DNA from: Haliotis asinina
Lineage: Eukaryota; Mollusca; Gastropoda; Lepetellida; Haliotidae
DNA: 64,000 nucleotides
Assembly (NCBI RefSeq): GCF_037392515.1
Contig: NC_090295.1
Coordinates: 13,907,001 to 13,971,000, forward strand
Reading direction: 5' to 3'
Part shown: positions 1-11,400 of the stretch, piece by piece
Numbering within the stretch: position 1 is the stretch's first letter
How the letters are laid out: each line of letters begins with the position of its first letter
Program-made: the position numbers and the translations under genes
Notes under the pieces: generated by a model
Database searches by the model: none
Told to the model about the DNA's origin: nothing
The model's input: the letters and a program-made list of their open reading frames with translations, nothing else

Positions 1-25
1 GTGGGTTCGAATCCCACCAGGGATG
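1..25 (+). tRNA. tRNA-Arg, 3' end only (cut by window edge)
   Basis: T arm (GTGGG, loop TTCGAAT, CCCAC), 3' acceptor strand CAGGGAT and discriminator G of the unit that starts outside the window. Spacer Y follows. Its anticodon cannot be seen. Confidence 0.9.
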
Positions 26-277
26 CAGCAACGTTTTTAGCACTTTATTTTGGAAACGGATTTTTTGACCAAATGCCTTCACTTTACGTTTTAATGACCA
101 TCCTATTTATATCATCACTTAAACTGACAAATGAGGGTCCCCTGCCATTTCCTCCTACGGCTTTTACCTACTTTGTGGTATAATATCACTATCCACAAGT
201 GTTTTGGTGTTCGCTATGAGTGAAAGGAATATATGTCATGGTAGAACTTTTCATCAAAATGTCTTGGTCGTTGGTAG

Positions 278-350
278 GTCCCTGTAGCGCAGGGGATAGC
301 GCGCTGGACTTCTAATCCAGAGGCCGTGGGTTCGAATCCCACCAGGGATG
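278..350 (+). tRNA. tRNA-Arg(UCU), reference copy
   Basis: Decodes AGA (and AGG by wobble) as arginine. The 73-nt cloverleaf is complete: acceptor GTCCCTG pairs with CAGGGAT (G1-U72 wobble, as I recall for the human tRNA-Arg(UCU) family), D stem GCGC/GCGC, anticodon stem CTGGA/TCCAG with loop CTTCTAA (U33, anticodon UCU, A37), variable loop AGGCC, T stem GTGGG/CCCAC with loop TTCGAAT, discriminator G73. There is no intron and no encoded CCA, as expected for a eukaryote. The internal Pol III promoter is intact: A box TAGCGCAGGGG fits TRGYNNARNNG, and B box GGTTCGAATCC is perfect. Spacer V follows. Copies called majority below have this sequence. Confidence 0.97.
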
Positions 351-358
351 CAGCAACG

Positions 359-391
359 TTTTTAGCACTTTATTTTGGAAACGGATTTTTT
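359..391 (+). terminator. Tandem Pol III terminators (one pair per unit)
   Basis: A T5 run starts 9 nt after the tRNA end (359-363) and a T6 run lies at 386-391. T4 or longer is the standard RNA polymerase III stop, so the T6 run is a natural backup. The pair recurs every 325 bp. The T5 run is interrupted after copies 32 (TATTT), 85 and 102 (TTTCT), while the T6 run is kept there. Confidence 0.75.
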
Positions 392-602
392 GACCAAATG
401 CCTTCACTTTGTGTTGTAATGACCATCCTCTTTATGTCATCACTGACACTGACAAATGATGGTCCCCTGCCATTTCCTCCTACGGCCTTTACCTACTTTG
501 TGGTATAATATCACTATCCACAAGTGTTTTGGTGTTCGCTATGAGTGACAGGAATATATGGCATGGTAGAACGTTTCATCAAAATGTCCTGGTCGTTGGT
601 AG

Positions 603-675
603 GTCCCTGTAGCGCAGGGGATAGCGCGCTGGACTTCTAATCCAGAGGCCGTGGGTTCGAATCCCACCAGGGATG
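603..675 (+). tRNA. tRNA-Arg(UCU)
   Basis: Copy 2. Majority sequence; spacer M follows. Confidence 0.96.
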
Positions 676-927
676 CAGCAACGTTTTTAGCACTTTATTT
701 TGGAAACGGATTTTTTGACCAAATGCCTTCACTTTGTGTTTTAATGACCATCCTCTTTATGTCATCACTGACACTGACAAATGATGGTCCCCTGCCATTT
801 CCTCCTACGGCCTTTACCTACATTGTGGTATAATATCACTATCCACAAGTGTTTTGGTGTTCGCTATGAGTGACAGGAATATATGGCATGGTAGAACGTT
901 TCATCAAAATGTCCTGGTCGTTGGTAG

Positions 928-1000
928 GTCCCTGTAGCGCAGGGGATAGCGCGCTGGACTTCTAATCCAGAGGCCGTGGGTTCGAATCCCACCAGGGATG
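928..1000 (+). tRNA. tRNA-Arg(UCU)
   Basis: Copy 3. Majority sequence; spacer Y follows. Confidence 0.96.
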
Positions 1001-1252
1001 CAGCAACGTTTTTAGCACTTTATTTTGGAAACGGATTTTTTGACCAAATGCCTTCACTTTACGTTTTAATGACCATCCTATTTATATCATCACTTAAACT
1101 GACAAATGAGGGTCCCCTGCCATTTCCTCCTACGGCTTTTACCTACTTTGTGGTATAATATCACTATCCACAAGTGTTTTGGTGTTCGCTATGAGTGAAA
1201 GGAATATATGTCATGGTAGAACTTTTCATCAAAATGTCCTGGTCGTTGGTAG

Positions 1253-1325
1253 GTCCCTGTAGCGCAGGGGATAGCGCGCTGGACTTCTAATCCAGAGGCC
1301 GTGGGTTCGATTCCCACCAGGGATG
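1253..1325 (+). tRNA. tRNA-Arg(UCU), T-loop variant
   Basis: Copy 4. T loop TTCGATT (A59 to U); B box still fits GGTTCGANTCC. Spacer M follows. Confidence 0.95.
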
Positions 1326-1577
1326 CAGCAACGTTTTTAGCACTTTATTTTGGAAACGGATTTTTTGACCAAATGCCTTCACTTTGTGTTTTAATGACCA
1401 TCCTCTTTATGTCATCACTGACACTGACAAATGATGGTCCCCTGCCATTTCCTCCTACGGCCTCTACCTACTTTGTGGTATAATATCACTATCCACAAGT
1501 GTTTTGGTGTTCACTATGAGTGAAAGGAATATATGGCATGGTAGAACGTTTCATCAAAATGTCCTGGTCGTTGGTAG

Positions 1578-1650
1578 GTCCCTGTAGCGCAGGGGATAGC
1601 GCGCTGGACTTCTAATCCAGAGGCCGTGGGTTCGAATCCCACCAGGGATG
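1578..1650 (+). tRNA. tRNA-Arg(UCU)
   Basis: Copy 5. Majority sequence; spacer Yp follows. Confidence 0.96.
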
Positions 1651-1902
1651 CACCAACGTTTTTAGCACTTTATTTTGGAAACGGATTTTTTGACCAAATG
1701 CCTTCACTTTACGTTTTAATGACCATCCTATTTATATCATCACTTAAACTGACAAATGAGGGTCCCCTGCCATTTCCTCCTACGGCTTTTACCTACTTTG
1801 TGGTATAATATCACTATCCACAAGTGTTTTGGTGTTCGCTATGAGTGAAAGGAATATATGTCATGGTAGAACTTTTCATCAAAATGTCCTGGTCGTTGGT
1901 AG

Positions 1903-1975
1903 GTCCCTGTAGCGCAGGGGATAGCGCGCTGGACTTCTAATCCAGAGGCCGTGGGTTCGAATCCCACCAGGGATG
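1903..1975 (+). tRNA. tRNA-Arg(UCU)
   Basis: Copy 6. Majority sequence; spacer M follows. Confidence 0.96.
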
Positions 1976-2227
1976 CAGCAACGTTTTTAGCACTTTATTT
2001 TGGAAACGGATTTTTTGACCAAATGCCTTCACTTTGTGTTTTAATGACCATCCTCTTTATGTCATCACTGACACTGACAAATGATGGTCCCCTGCCATTT
2101 CCTCCTACGGCCTTTACCTACTTTGTGGTATAATATCACTATCCACAAGTGTTTTGGTGTTCGCTATGAGTGACAGGAATATATGGCATGGTAGAACGTT
2201 TCATCAAAATGTCCTGGTCGTTGGTAG

Positions 2228-2300
2228 GTCCCTGTAGCGCAGGGGATAGCGCGCTGGACTTCTAATCCAGAGGCCGTGGGTTCGAATCCCACCAGGGATG
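2228..2300 (+). tRNA. tRNA-Arg(UCU)
   Basis: Copy 7. Majority sequence; spacer M follows. Confidence 0.96.
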
Positions 2301-2552
2301 CAGCAACGTTTTTAGCACTTTATTTTGGAAACGGATTTTTTGACCAAATGCCTTCACTTTGTGTTTTAATGACCATCCTCTTTATGTCATCACTGACACT
2401 GACAAATGATGGTCCCCTGCCATTTCCTCCTACGGCCTTTACCTACTTTGTGGTATAATATCACTATCCACAAGTGTTTTGGTGTTCGCTATGAGTGACA
2501 GGAATATATGGCATGGTAGAACGTTTCATCAAAATGTCCTGGTCGTTGGTAG

Positions 2553-2625
2553 GTCCCTGTAGCGCAGGGTATAGCGCGTTGGACTTCTAATCCAGAGGCA
2601 GTGGGTTCGAATCCCACCAGGGATG
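2553..2625 (+). tRNA. tRNA-Arg(UCU), multiply changed copy
   Basis: Copy 8, the most altered intact copy: D loop AGGGTATA (fifth base G to U), C27 to U (U27-G43 wobble) and C48 to A, which would break the usual 15-48 tertiary pair. Spacer Y follows. Confidence 0.9.
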
Positions 2626-2877
2626 CAGCAACGTTTTTAGCACTTTATTTTGGAAACGGATTTTTTGACCAAATGCCTTCACTTTACGTTTTAATGACCA
2701 TCCTATTTATATCATCACTTAAACTGACAAATGAGGGTCCCCTGCCATTTCCTCCTACGGCTTTTACCTACTTTGTGGTATAATATCACTATCCACAAGT
2801 GTTTTGGTGTTCGCTATGAGTGAAAGGAATATATGTCATGGTAGAACTTTTCATCAAAATGTCTTGGTCGTTGGTAG

Positions 2878-2950
2878 GTCCCTGTAGCGCAGGGGATAGC
2901 GCGCTGGACTTCTAATCCAGAGGCCGTGGGTTCGAATCCCACCAGGGATG
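2878..2950 (+). tRNA. tRNA-Arg(UCU)
   Basis: Copy 9. Majority sequence; spacer Vp follows. Confidence 0.96.
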
Positions 2951-3202
2951 CACCAACGTTTTTAGCACTTTATTTTGGAAACGGATTTTTTGACCAAATG
3001 CCTTCACTTTGTGTTGTAATGACCATCCTCTTTATGTCATCACTGACACTGACAAATGATGGTCCCCTGCCATTTCCTCCTACGGCCTTTACCTACTTTG
3101 TGGTATAATATCACTATCCACAAGTGTTTTGGTGTTCGCTATGAGTGACAGGAATATATGGCATGGTAGAACGTTTCATCAAAATGTCCTGGTCGTTGGT
3201 AG

Positions 3203-3275
3203 GTCCCTGTAGCGCAGGGGATAGCGCGCTGGACTTCTAATCCAGAGGCCGTGGGTTCGAATCCCACCAGGGATG
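3203..3275 (+). tRNA. tRNA-Arg(UCU)
   Basis: Copy 10. Majority sequence; spacer M (with GTATTTTAA) follows. Confidence 0.96.
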
Positions 3276-3527
3276 CAGCAACGTTTTTAGCACTTTATTT
3301 TGGAAACGGATTTTTTGACCAAATGCCTTCACTTTGTATTTTAATGACCATCCTCTTTATGTCATCACTGACACTGACAAATGATGGTCCCCTGCCATTT
3401 CCTCCTACGGCCTTTACCTACATTGTGGTATAATATCACTATCCACAAGTGTTTTGGTGTTCGCTATGAGTGACAGGAATATATGGCATGGTAGAACGTT
3501 TCATCAAAATGTCCTGGTCGTTGGTAG

Positions 3528-3600
3528 GTCCCTGTAGCGCAGGGGATAGCGCGCTGGACTTCTAATCCAGAGGCCGTGGGTTCGAATCCCACCAGGGATG
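3528..3600 (+). tRNA. tRNA-Arg(UCU)
   Basis: Copy 11. Majority sequence; spacer Y follows. Confidence 0.96.
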
Positions 3601-3852
3601 CAGCAACGTTTTTAGCACTTTATTTTGGAAACGGATTTTTTGACCAAATGCCTTCACTTTACGTTTTAATGACCATCCTATTTATATCATCACTTAAACT
3701 GACAAATGAGGGTCCCCTGCCATTTCCTCCTACGGCTTTTACCTACTTTGTGGTATAATATCACTATCCACAAGTGTTTTGGTGTTCGCTATGAGTGAAA
3801 GGAATATATGTCATGGTAGAACTTTTCATCAAAATGTCCTGGTCGTTGGTAG

Positions 3853-3925
3853 GTCCCTGTAGCGCAGGGGATAGCGCGCTGGACTTCTAATCCAGAGGCC
3901 GTGGGTTCGATTCCCACCAGGGATG
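3853..3925 (+). tRNA. tRNA-Arg(UCU), T-loop variant
   Basis: Copy 12. T loop TTCGATT; spacer M follows. Confidence 0.95.
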
Positions 3926-4177
3926 CAGCAACGTTTTTAGCACTTTATTTTGGAAACGGATTTTTTGACCAAATGCCTTCACTTTGTGTTTTAATGACCA
4001 TCCTCTTTATGTCATCACTGACACTGACAAATGAGGGTCCCCTGCCATTTCCTCCTACGGCCTCTACCTACTTTGTGGTATAATATCACTATCCACAAGT
4101 GTTTTGGTGTTCACTATGAGTGAAAGGAATATATGGCATGGTAGAACGTTTCATCAAAATGTCCTGGTCGTTGGTAG

Positions 4178-4250
4178 GTCCCTGTAGCGCAGGGGATAGC
4201 GCGCTGGACTTCTAATCCAGAGGCCGTGGGTTCGAATCCCACCAGGGATG
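4178..4250 (+). tRNA. tRNA-Arg(UCU)
   Basis: Copy 13. Majority sequence; spacer Yp follows. Confidence 0.96.
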
Positions 4251-4502
4251 CACCAACGTTTTTAGCACTTTATTTTGGAAACGGATTTTTTGACCAAATG
4301 CCTTCACTTTACGTTTTAATGACCATCCTATTTATATCATCACTTAAACTGACAAATGAGGGTCCCCTGCCATTTCCTCCTACGGCTTTTACCTACTTTG
4401 TGGTATAATATCACTATCCACAAGTGTTTTGGTGTTCGCTATGAGTGAAAGGAATATATGTCATGGTAGAACTTTTCATCAAAATGTCCTGGTCGTTGGT
4501 AG

Positions 4503-4575
4503 GTCCCTGTAGCGCAGGGGATAGCGCGCTGGACTTCTAATCCAGAGGCCGTGGGTTCGAATCCCACCAGGGATG
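4503..4575 (+). tRNA. tRNA-Arg(UCU)
   Basis: Copy 14. Majority sequence; spacer M follows. Confidence 0.96.
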
Positions 4576-4827
4576 CAGCAACGTTTTTAGCACTTTATTT
4601 TGGAAACGGATTTTTTGACCAAATGCCTTCGCTTTGTGTTTTAATGACCATCCTCTTTATGTCATCACTGACACTGACAAATGATGGTCCCCTGCCATTT
4701 CCTCCTACGGCCTTTACCTACTTTGTGGTATAATATCACTATCCACAAGTGTTTTGGTGTTCGCTATGAGTGACAGGAATATATGGCATGGTAGAACGTT
4801 TCATCAAAATGTCCTGGTCGTTGGTAG

Positions 4828-4900
4828 GTCCCTGTAGCGCAGGGGATAGCGCGCTGGACTTCTAATCCAGAGGCCGTGGGTTCGAATCCCACCAGGGATG
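4828..4900 (+). tRNA. tRNA-Arg(UCU)
   Basis: Copy 15. Majority sequence; spacer Y follows. Confidence 0.96.
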
Positions 4901-5152
4901 CAGCAACGTTTTTAGCACTTTATTTTGGAAACGGATTTTTTGACCAAATGCCTTCACTTTACGTTTTAATGACCATCCTATTTATATCATCACTTAAACT
5001 GACAAATGAGGGTCCCCTGCCATTTCCTCCTACGGCTTTTACCTACTTTGTGGTATAATATCACTATCCACAAGTGTTTTGGTGTTCGCTATGAGTGAAA
5101 GGAATATATGTCATGGTAGAACTTTTCATCAAAATGTCTTGGTCGTTGGTAG

Positions 5153-5225
5153 GTCCCTGTAGCGCAGGGGATAGCGCGCTGGACTTCTAATCCAGAGGCC
5201 GTGGGTTCGAATCCCACCAGGGATG
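5153..5225 (+). tRNA. tRNA-Arg(UCU)
   Basis: Copy 16. Majority sequence; spacer V (with GGAAACAGA) follows. Confidence 0.96.
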
Positions 5226-5477
5226 CAGCAACGTTTTTAGCACTTTATTTTGGAAACAGATTTTTTGACCAAATGCCTTCACTTTGTGTTGTAATGACCA
5301 TCCTCTTTATGTCATCACTGACACTGACAAATGAGGGTCCCCTGCCATTTCCTCCTACGGCCTTTACCTACTTTGTGGTATAATATCACTATCCACAAGT
5401 GTTTTGGTGTTCGCTATGAGTGAAAGGAATATATGGCATGGTAGAACGTTTCATCAAAATGTCCTGGTCGTTGGTAG

Positions 5478-5550
5478 GTCCCTGTAGCGCAGGGGATAGC
5501 GCGCTGGACTTCTAATCCAGAGGCCGTGGGTTCGATTCCCACCAGGGATG
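5478..5550 (+). tRNA. tRNA-Arg(UCU), T-loop variant
   Basis: Copy 17. T loop TTCGATT; spacer M follows. This unit looks like an insertion between two 6-unit blocks. Confidence 0.95.
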
Positions 5551-5802
5551 CAGCAACGTTTTTAGCACTTTATTTTGGAAACGGATTTTTTGACCAAATG
5601 CCTTCACTTTGTGTTTTAATGACCATCCTCTTTATGTCATCACTGACACTGACAAATGATGGTCCCCTGCCATTTCCTCCTACGGCCTTTACCTACTTTG
5701 TGGTATAATATCACTATCCACAAGTGTTTTGGTGTTCGCTATGAGTGACAGGAATATATGGCATGGTAGAACGTTTCATCAAAATGTCCTGGTCGTTGGT
5801 AG

Positions 5803-5875
5803 GTCCCTGTAGCGCAGGGGATAGCGCGCTGGACTTCTAATCCAGAGGCCGTGGGTTCGAATCCCACCAGGGATG
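5803..5875 (+). tRNA. tRNA-Arg(UCU)
   Basis: Copy 18. Majority sequence; spacer Y follows. Confidence 0.96.
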
Positions 5876-6127
5876 CAGCAACGTTTTTAGCACTTTATTT
5901 TGGAAACGGATTTTTTGACCAAATGCCTTCACTTTACGTTTTAATGACCATCCTATTTATATCATCACTTAAACTGACAAATGAGGGTCCCCTGCCATTT
6001 CCTCCTACGGCTTTTACCTACTTTGTGGTATAATATCACTATCCACAAGTGTTTTGGTGTTCGCTATGAGTGAAAGGAATATATGTCATGGTAGAACTTT
6101 TCATCAAAATGTCCTGGTCGTTGGTAG

Positions 6128-6200
6128 GTCCCTGTAGCGCAGGGGATAGCGCGCTGGACTTCTAATCCAGAGGCCGTGGGTTCGATTCCCACCAGGGATG
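6128..6200 (+). tRNA. tRNA-Arg(UCU), T-loop variant
   Basis: Copy 19. T loop TTCGATT; spacer M follows. Confidence 0.95.
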
Positions 6201-6452
6201 CAGCAACGTTTTTAGCACTTTATTTTGGAAACGGATTTTTTGACCAAATGCCTTCACTTTGTGTTTTAATGACCATCCTCTTTATGTCATCACTGACACT
6301 GACAAATGATGGTCCCCTGCCATTTCCTCCTACGGCCTCTACCTACTTTGTGGTATAATATCACTATCCACAAGTGTTTTGGTGTTCACTATGAGTGAAA
6401 GGAATATATGGCATGGTAGAACGTTTCATCAAAATGTCCTGGTCGTTGGTAG

Positions 6453-6525
6453 GTCCCTGTAGCGCAGGGGATAGCGCGCTGGACTTCTAATCCAGAGGCC
6501 GTGGGTTCGAATCCCACCAGGGATG
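6453..6525 (+). tRNA. tRNA-Arg(UCU)
   Basis: Copy 20. Majority sequence; spacer Yp follows. Confidence 0.96.
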
Positions 6526-6777
6526 CACCAACGTTTTTAGCACTTTATTTTGGAAACGGATTTTTTGACCAAATGCCTTCACTTTACGTTTTAATGACCA
6601 TCCTATTTATATCATCACTTAAACTGACAAATGAGGGTCCCCTGCCATTTCCTCCTACGGCTTTTACCTACTTTGTGGTATAATATCACTATCCACAAGT
6701 GTTTTGGTGTTCGCTATGAGTGAAAGGAATATATGTCATGGTAGAACTTTTCATCAAAATGTCCTGGTCGTTGGTAG

Positions 6778-6850
6778 GTCCCTGTAGCGCAGGGGATAGC
6801 GCGCTGGACTTCTAATCCAGAGGCCGTGGGTTCGAATCCCACCAGGGATG
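6778..6850 (+). tRNA. tRNA-Arg(UCU)
   Basis: Copy 21. Majority sequence; spacer M follows. Confidence 0.96.
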
Positions 6851-7102
6851 CAGCAACGTTTTTAGCACTTTATTTTGGAAACGGATTTTTTGACCAAATG
6901 CCTTCACTTTGTGTTTTAATGACCATCCTCTTTATGTCATCACTGACACTGACAAATGATGGTCCCCTGCCATTTCCTCCTACGGCCTTTACCTACTTTG
7001 TGGTATAATATCACTATCCACAAGTGTTTTGGTGTTCGCTATGAGTGACAGGAATATATGGCATGGTAGAACGTTTCATCAAAATGTCCTGGTCGTTGGT
7101 AG

Positions 7103-7175
7103 GTCCCTGTAGCGCAGGGGATAGCGCGCTGGACTTCTAATCCAGAGGCCGTGGGTTCGAATCCCACCAGGGATG
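7103..7175 (+). tRNA. tRNA-Arg(UCU)
   Basis: Copy 22. Majority sequence; spacer Yp follows. Confidence 0.96.
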
Positions 7176-7427
7176 CACCAACGTTTTTAGCACTTTATTT
7201 TGGAAACGGATTTTTTGACCAAATGCCTTCACTTTACGTTTTAATGACCATCCTATTTATATCATCACTTAAACTGACAAATGAGGGTCCCCTGCCATTT
7301 CCTCCTACGGCTTTTACCTACTTTGTGGTATAATATCACTATCCACAAGTGTTTTGGTGTTCGCTATGAGTGAAAGGAATATATGTCATGGTAGAACTTT
7401 TCATCAAAATGTCTTGGTCGTTGGTAG

Positions 7428-7500
7428 GTCCCTGTAGCGCAGGGGATAGCGCGCTGGACTTCTAATCCAGAGGCCGTGGGTTCGAATCCCACCAGGGATG
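7428..7500 (+). tRNA. tRNA-Arg(UCU)
   Basis: Copy 23. Majority sequence; spacer V follows. Confidence 0.96.
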
Positions 7501-7752
7501 CAGCAACGTTTTTAGCACTTTATTTTGGAAACAGATTTTTTGACCAAATGCCTTCACTTTGTGTTGTAATGACCATCCTCTTTATGTCATCACTGACACT
7601 GACAAATGAGGGTCCCCTGCCATTTCCTCCTACGGCCTTTACCTACTTTGTGGTATAATATCACTATCCACAAGTGTTTTGGTGTTCGCTATGAGTGAAA
7701 GGAATATATGGCATGGTAGAACGTTTCATCAAAATGTCCTGGTCGTTGGTAG

Positions 7753-7825
7753 GTCCCTGTAGCGCAGGGGATAGCGCGCTGGACTTCTAATCCAGAGGCC
7801 GTGGGTTCGAATCCCACCAGGGATG
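7753..7825 (+). tRNA. tRNA-Arg(UCU)
   Basis: Copy 24. Majority sequence; spacer Y follows. Confidence 0.96.
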
Positions 7826-8077
7826 CAGCAACGTTTTTAGCACTTTATTTTGGAAACGGATTTTTTGACCAAATGCCTTCACTTTACGTTTTAATGACCA
7901 TCCTATTTATATCATCACTTAAACTGACAAATGAGGGTCCCCTGCCATTTCCTCCTACGGCTTTTACCTACTTTGTGGTATAATATCACTATCCACAAGT
8001 GTTTTGGTGTTCGCTATGAGTGAAAGGAATATATGTCATGGTAGAACTTTTCATCAAAATGTCCTGGTCGTTGGTAG

Positions 8078-8150
8078 GTCCCTGTAGCGCAGGGGATAGC
8101 GCGCTGGACTTCTAATCCAGAGGCCGTGGGTTCGATTCCCACCAGGGATG
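8078..8150 (+). tRNA. tRNA-Arg(UCU), T-loop variant
   Basis: Copy 25. T loop TTCGATT; spacer M follows. Confidence 0.95.
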
Positions 8151-8402
8151 CAGCAACGTTTTTAGCACTTTATTTTGGAAACGGATTTTTTGACCAAATG
8201 CCTTCACTTTGTGTTTTAATGACCATCCTCTTTATGTCATCACTGACACTGACAAATGATGGTCCCCTGCCATTTCCTCCTACGGCCTCTACCTACTTTG
8301 TGGTATAATATCACTATCCACAAGTGTTTTGGTGTTCACTATGAGTGAAAGGAATATATGGCATGGTAGAACGTTTCATCAAAATGTCCTGGTCGTTGGT
8401 AG

Positions 8403-8475
8403 GTCCCTGTAGCGCAGGGGATAGCGCGCTGGACTTCTAATCCAGAGGCCGTGGGTTCGAATCCCACCAGGGATG
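8403..8475 (+). tRNA. tRNA-Arg(UCU)
   Basis: Copy 26. Majority sequence; spacer Yp follows. Confidence 0.96.
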
Positions 8476-8727
8476 CACCAACGTTTTTAGCACTTTATTT
8501 TGGAAACGGATTTTTTGACCAAATGCCTTCACTTTACGTTTTAATGACCATCCTATTTATATCATCACTTAAACTGACAAATGAGGGTCCCCTGCCATTT
8601 CCTCCTACGGCTTTTACCTACTTTGTGGTATAATATCACTATCCACAAGTGTTTTGGTGTTCGCTATGAGTGAAAGGAATATATGTCATGGTAGAACTTT
8701 TCATCAAAATGTCCTGGTCGTTGGTAG

Positions 8728-8800
8728 GTCCCTGTAGCGCAGGGGATAGCGCGCTGGACTTCTAATCCAGAGGCCGTGGGTTCGAATCCCACCAGGGATG
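8728..8800 (+). tRNA. tRNA-Arg(UCU)
   Basis: Copy 27. Majority sequence; spacer M follows. Confidence 0.96.
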
Positions 8801-9052
8801 CAGCAACGTTTTTAGCACTTTATTTTGGAAACGGATTTTTTGACCAAATGCCTTCACTTTGTGTTTTAATGACCATCCTCTTTATGTCATCACTGACACT
8901 GACAAATGATGGTCCCCTGCCATTTCCTCCTACGGCCTTTACCTACTTTGTGGTATAATATCACTATCCACAAGTGTTTTGGTGTTCGCTATGAGTGACA
9001 GGAATATATGGCATGGTAGAACGTTTCATCAAAATGTCCTGGTCGTTGGTAG

Positions 9053-9125
9053 GTCCCTGTAGCGCAGGGGATAGCGCGCTGGACTTCTAATCCAGAGGCC
9101 GTGGGTTCGAATCCCACCAGGGATG
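9053..9125 (+). tRNA. tRNA-Arg(UCU)
   Basis: Copy 28. Majority sequence; spacer Y follows. Confidence 0.96.
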
Positions 9126-9377
9126 CAGCAACGTTTTTAGCACTTTATTTTGGAAACGGATTTTTTGACCAAATGCCTTCACTTTACGTTTTAATGACCA
9201 TCCTATTTATATCATCACTTAAACTGACAAATGAGGGTCCCCTGCCATTTCCTCCTACGGCTTTTACCTACTTTGTGGTATAATATCACTATCCACAAGT
9301 GTTTTGGTGTTCGCTATGAGTGAAAGGAATATATGTCATGGTAGAACTTTTCATCAAAATGTCTTGGTCGTTGGTAG

Positions 9378-9450
9378 GTCCCTGTAGCGCAGGGGATAGC
9401 GCGCTGGACTTCTAATCCAGAGGCCGTGGGTTCGAATCCCACCAGGGATG
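9378..9450 (+). tRNA. tRNA-Arg(UCU)
   Basis: Copy 29. Majority sequence; spacer V follows. Confidence 0.96.
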
Positions 9451-9702
9451 CAGCAACGTTTTTAGCACTTTATTTTGGAAACAGATTTTTTGACCAAATG
9501 CCTTCACTTTGTGTTGTAATGACCATCCTCTTTATGTCATCACTGACACTGACAAATGAGGGTCCCCTGCCATTTCCTCCTACGGCCTTTACCTACTTTG
9601 TGGTATAATATCACTATCCACAAGTGTTTTGGTGTTCGCTATGAGTGAAAGGAATATATGGCATGGTAGAACGTTTCATCAAAATGTCCTGGTCGTTGGT
9701 AG

Positions 9703-9775
9703 GTCCCTGTAGCGCAGGGGATAGCGCGCTGGACTTCTAATCCAGAGGCCGTGGGTTCGAATCCCACCAGGGATG
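9703..9775 (+). tRNA. tRNA-Arg(UCU)
   Basis: Copy 30. Majority sequence; spacer M follows. Confidence 0.96.
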
Positions 9776-10027
9776 CAGCAACGTTTTTAGCACTTTATTT
9801 TGGAAACGGATTTTTTGACCAAATGCCTTCACTTTGTGTTTTAATGACCATCCTCTTTATGTCATCACTGACACTGACAAATGATGGTCCCCTGCCATTT
9901 CCTCCTACGGCCTTTACCTACTTTGTGGTATAATATCACTATCCACAAGTGTTTTGGTGTTCGCTATGAGTGACAGGAATATATGGCATGGTAGAACGTT
10001 TCATCAAAATGTCCTAGTCGTTGGTAG

Positions 10028-10100
10028 GTCCCTGTAGCGCAGGGGATAGCGCGCTGGACTTCTAATCCAGAGGCCGTGGGTTCGAATCCCACCAGGGATG
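10028..10100 (+). tRNA. tRNA-Arg(UCU)
   Basis: Copy 31. Majority tRNA, but the first with CCTAGTCG upstream and the first followed by spacer type F (Fp). Confidence 0.96.
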
Positions 10101-10352
10101 CACCAACGTTTTTAGCACTTTATTTTGGAAACGGATTTTTTGACCAAATGCCTTCACTTTACGTTTTAATGACCATCCTATTTATATCATCACTGACACT
10201 GACAAATGATGGTCCCCTGCCATTTCCTCCTACGGCTTTTACCTACTTTCTGCTATAATATCAGTATCCATAAGTGTTTTGGTGTTCGCTATGAGTGACA
10301 GGAATATATGGCATGGTAGAACTTTTCATCAAAATGTCCTAGTCGTTGGTAG

Positions 10353-10425
10353 GTCCCTGTAGCGCAGGGGATAGCGCGCTCGACTCCTAATCCAGAGGCC
10401 GTGGGTTCGAATCCCACCAGGGATG
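10353..10425 (+). tRNA. tRNA-Arg(CCU), C29-C41 mismatch
   Basis: Copy 32, the first CCU copy. Loop CTCCTAA gives anticodon CCU (reads AGG); stem CTCGA/TCCAG has C29 facing C41. Its T5 terminator is broken (TATTT). Spacer L follows. Confidence 0.88.
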
Positions 10426-10677
10426 CAGCAAAGTATTTAGCACTTTATTTTGGAAACGGATTTTTTGACCAAATGCCTTCACTTTGTGTTTTAATGACCA
10501 TCCTCTTTATATCATCACTGACACTGACAAATGATGGTCCCCTGCCATTTCCTCCTACGGCCTTTACCTACTTTGTGGTATAATATCACTATCCACAAGT
10601 GTTTTGGTGTTCACTTTGAGTGAAAGGAATATATGGCATGGTAGAACTTTTCATCAAAATGTCCTGGTCGTTGGTAG

Positions 10678-10750
10678 GTCCCTGTAGCGCAGGGGATAGC
10701 GCGCTGGACTTCTAATCCAGAGGCCGTGGGTTCGAATCCCACCAGGGATG
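10678..10750 (+). tRNA. tRNA-Arg(UCU)
   Basis: Copy 33. Majority sequence; spacer A follows. Confidence 0.96.
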
Positions 10751-11002
10751 CAGCAACGTTTTTAGCACTTTATTTTGGAAACGGATTTTTTGACCAAATG
10801 CCTTCACTTTGTGCTTTAATGACCATCCTCTTTATATCATCACTGACACTGACAAATGAGGGTCCTCTGCCATTTCCTCCTACGGCCTTTACCTACATTG
10901 TGGTATAATATCACTATCCACAAGTGTTTTGGTGTTCGCTATGAGTGAAAGGAATATATGGCATGGTAGAACTTTTCATCAAAATGTCCTGGTCGTTGGT
11001 AG

Positions 11003-11075
11003 GTCCCTGTAGCGCAGGGGATAGCGCGCTGGACTTCTAATCCAGAGGCCGTGGGTTCGAATCCCACCAGGGATG
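11003..11075 (+). tRNA. tRNA-Arg(UCU)
   Basis: Copy 34. Majority sequence; spacer Lp follows. Confidence 0.96.
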
Positions 11076-11327
11076 CACCAACGTTTTTAGCACTTTATTT
11101 TGGAAACGGATTTTTTGACCAAATGCCTTCACTTTGCGTTTTAATGACCATCCTCTTTATATCATCACTGACACTGACAAATGATGGTCCCCTGCCATTT
11201 CCTCCTACGGCCTCTACCTACTTTGTGGTATAATATCACTATCCACAAGTGTTTTGGTGTTCGCTATGAGTGACAGGAATATATGGCATGGTAGAACGTT
11301 TCATCAAAATGTCCTGGTCGTTGGTAG

Positions 11328-11400
11328 GTCCCTGTAGCGCAGGGGATAGCGCGCTGGACTTCTAATCCAGAGGCCGTGGGTTCGAATCCCACCAGGGATG
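11328..11400 (+). tRNA. tRNA-Arg(UCU)
   Basis: Copy 35. Majority sequence; spacer M follows. Confidence 0.96.
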
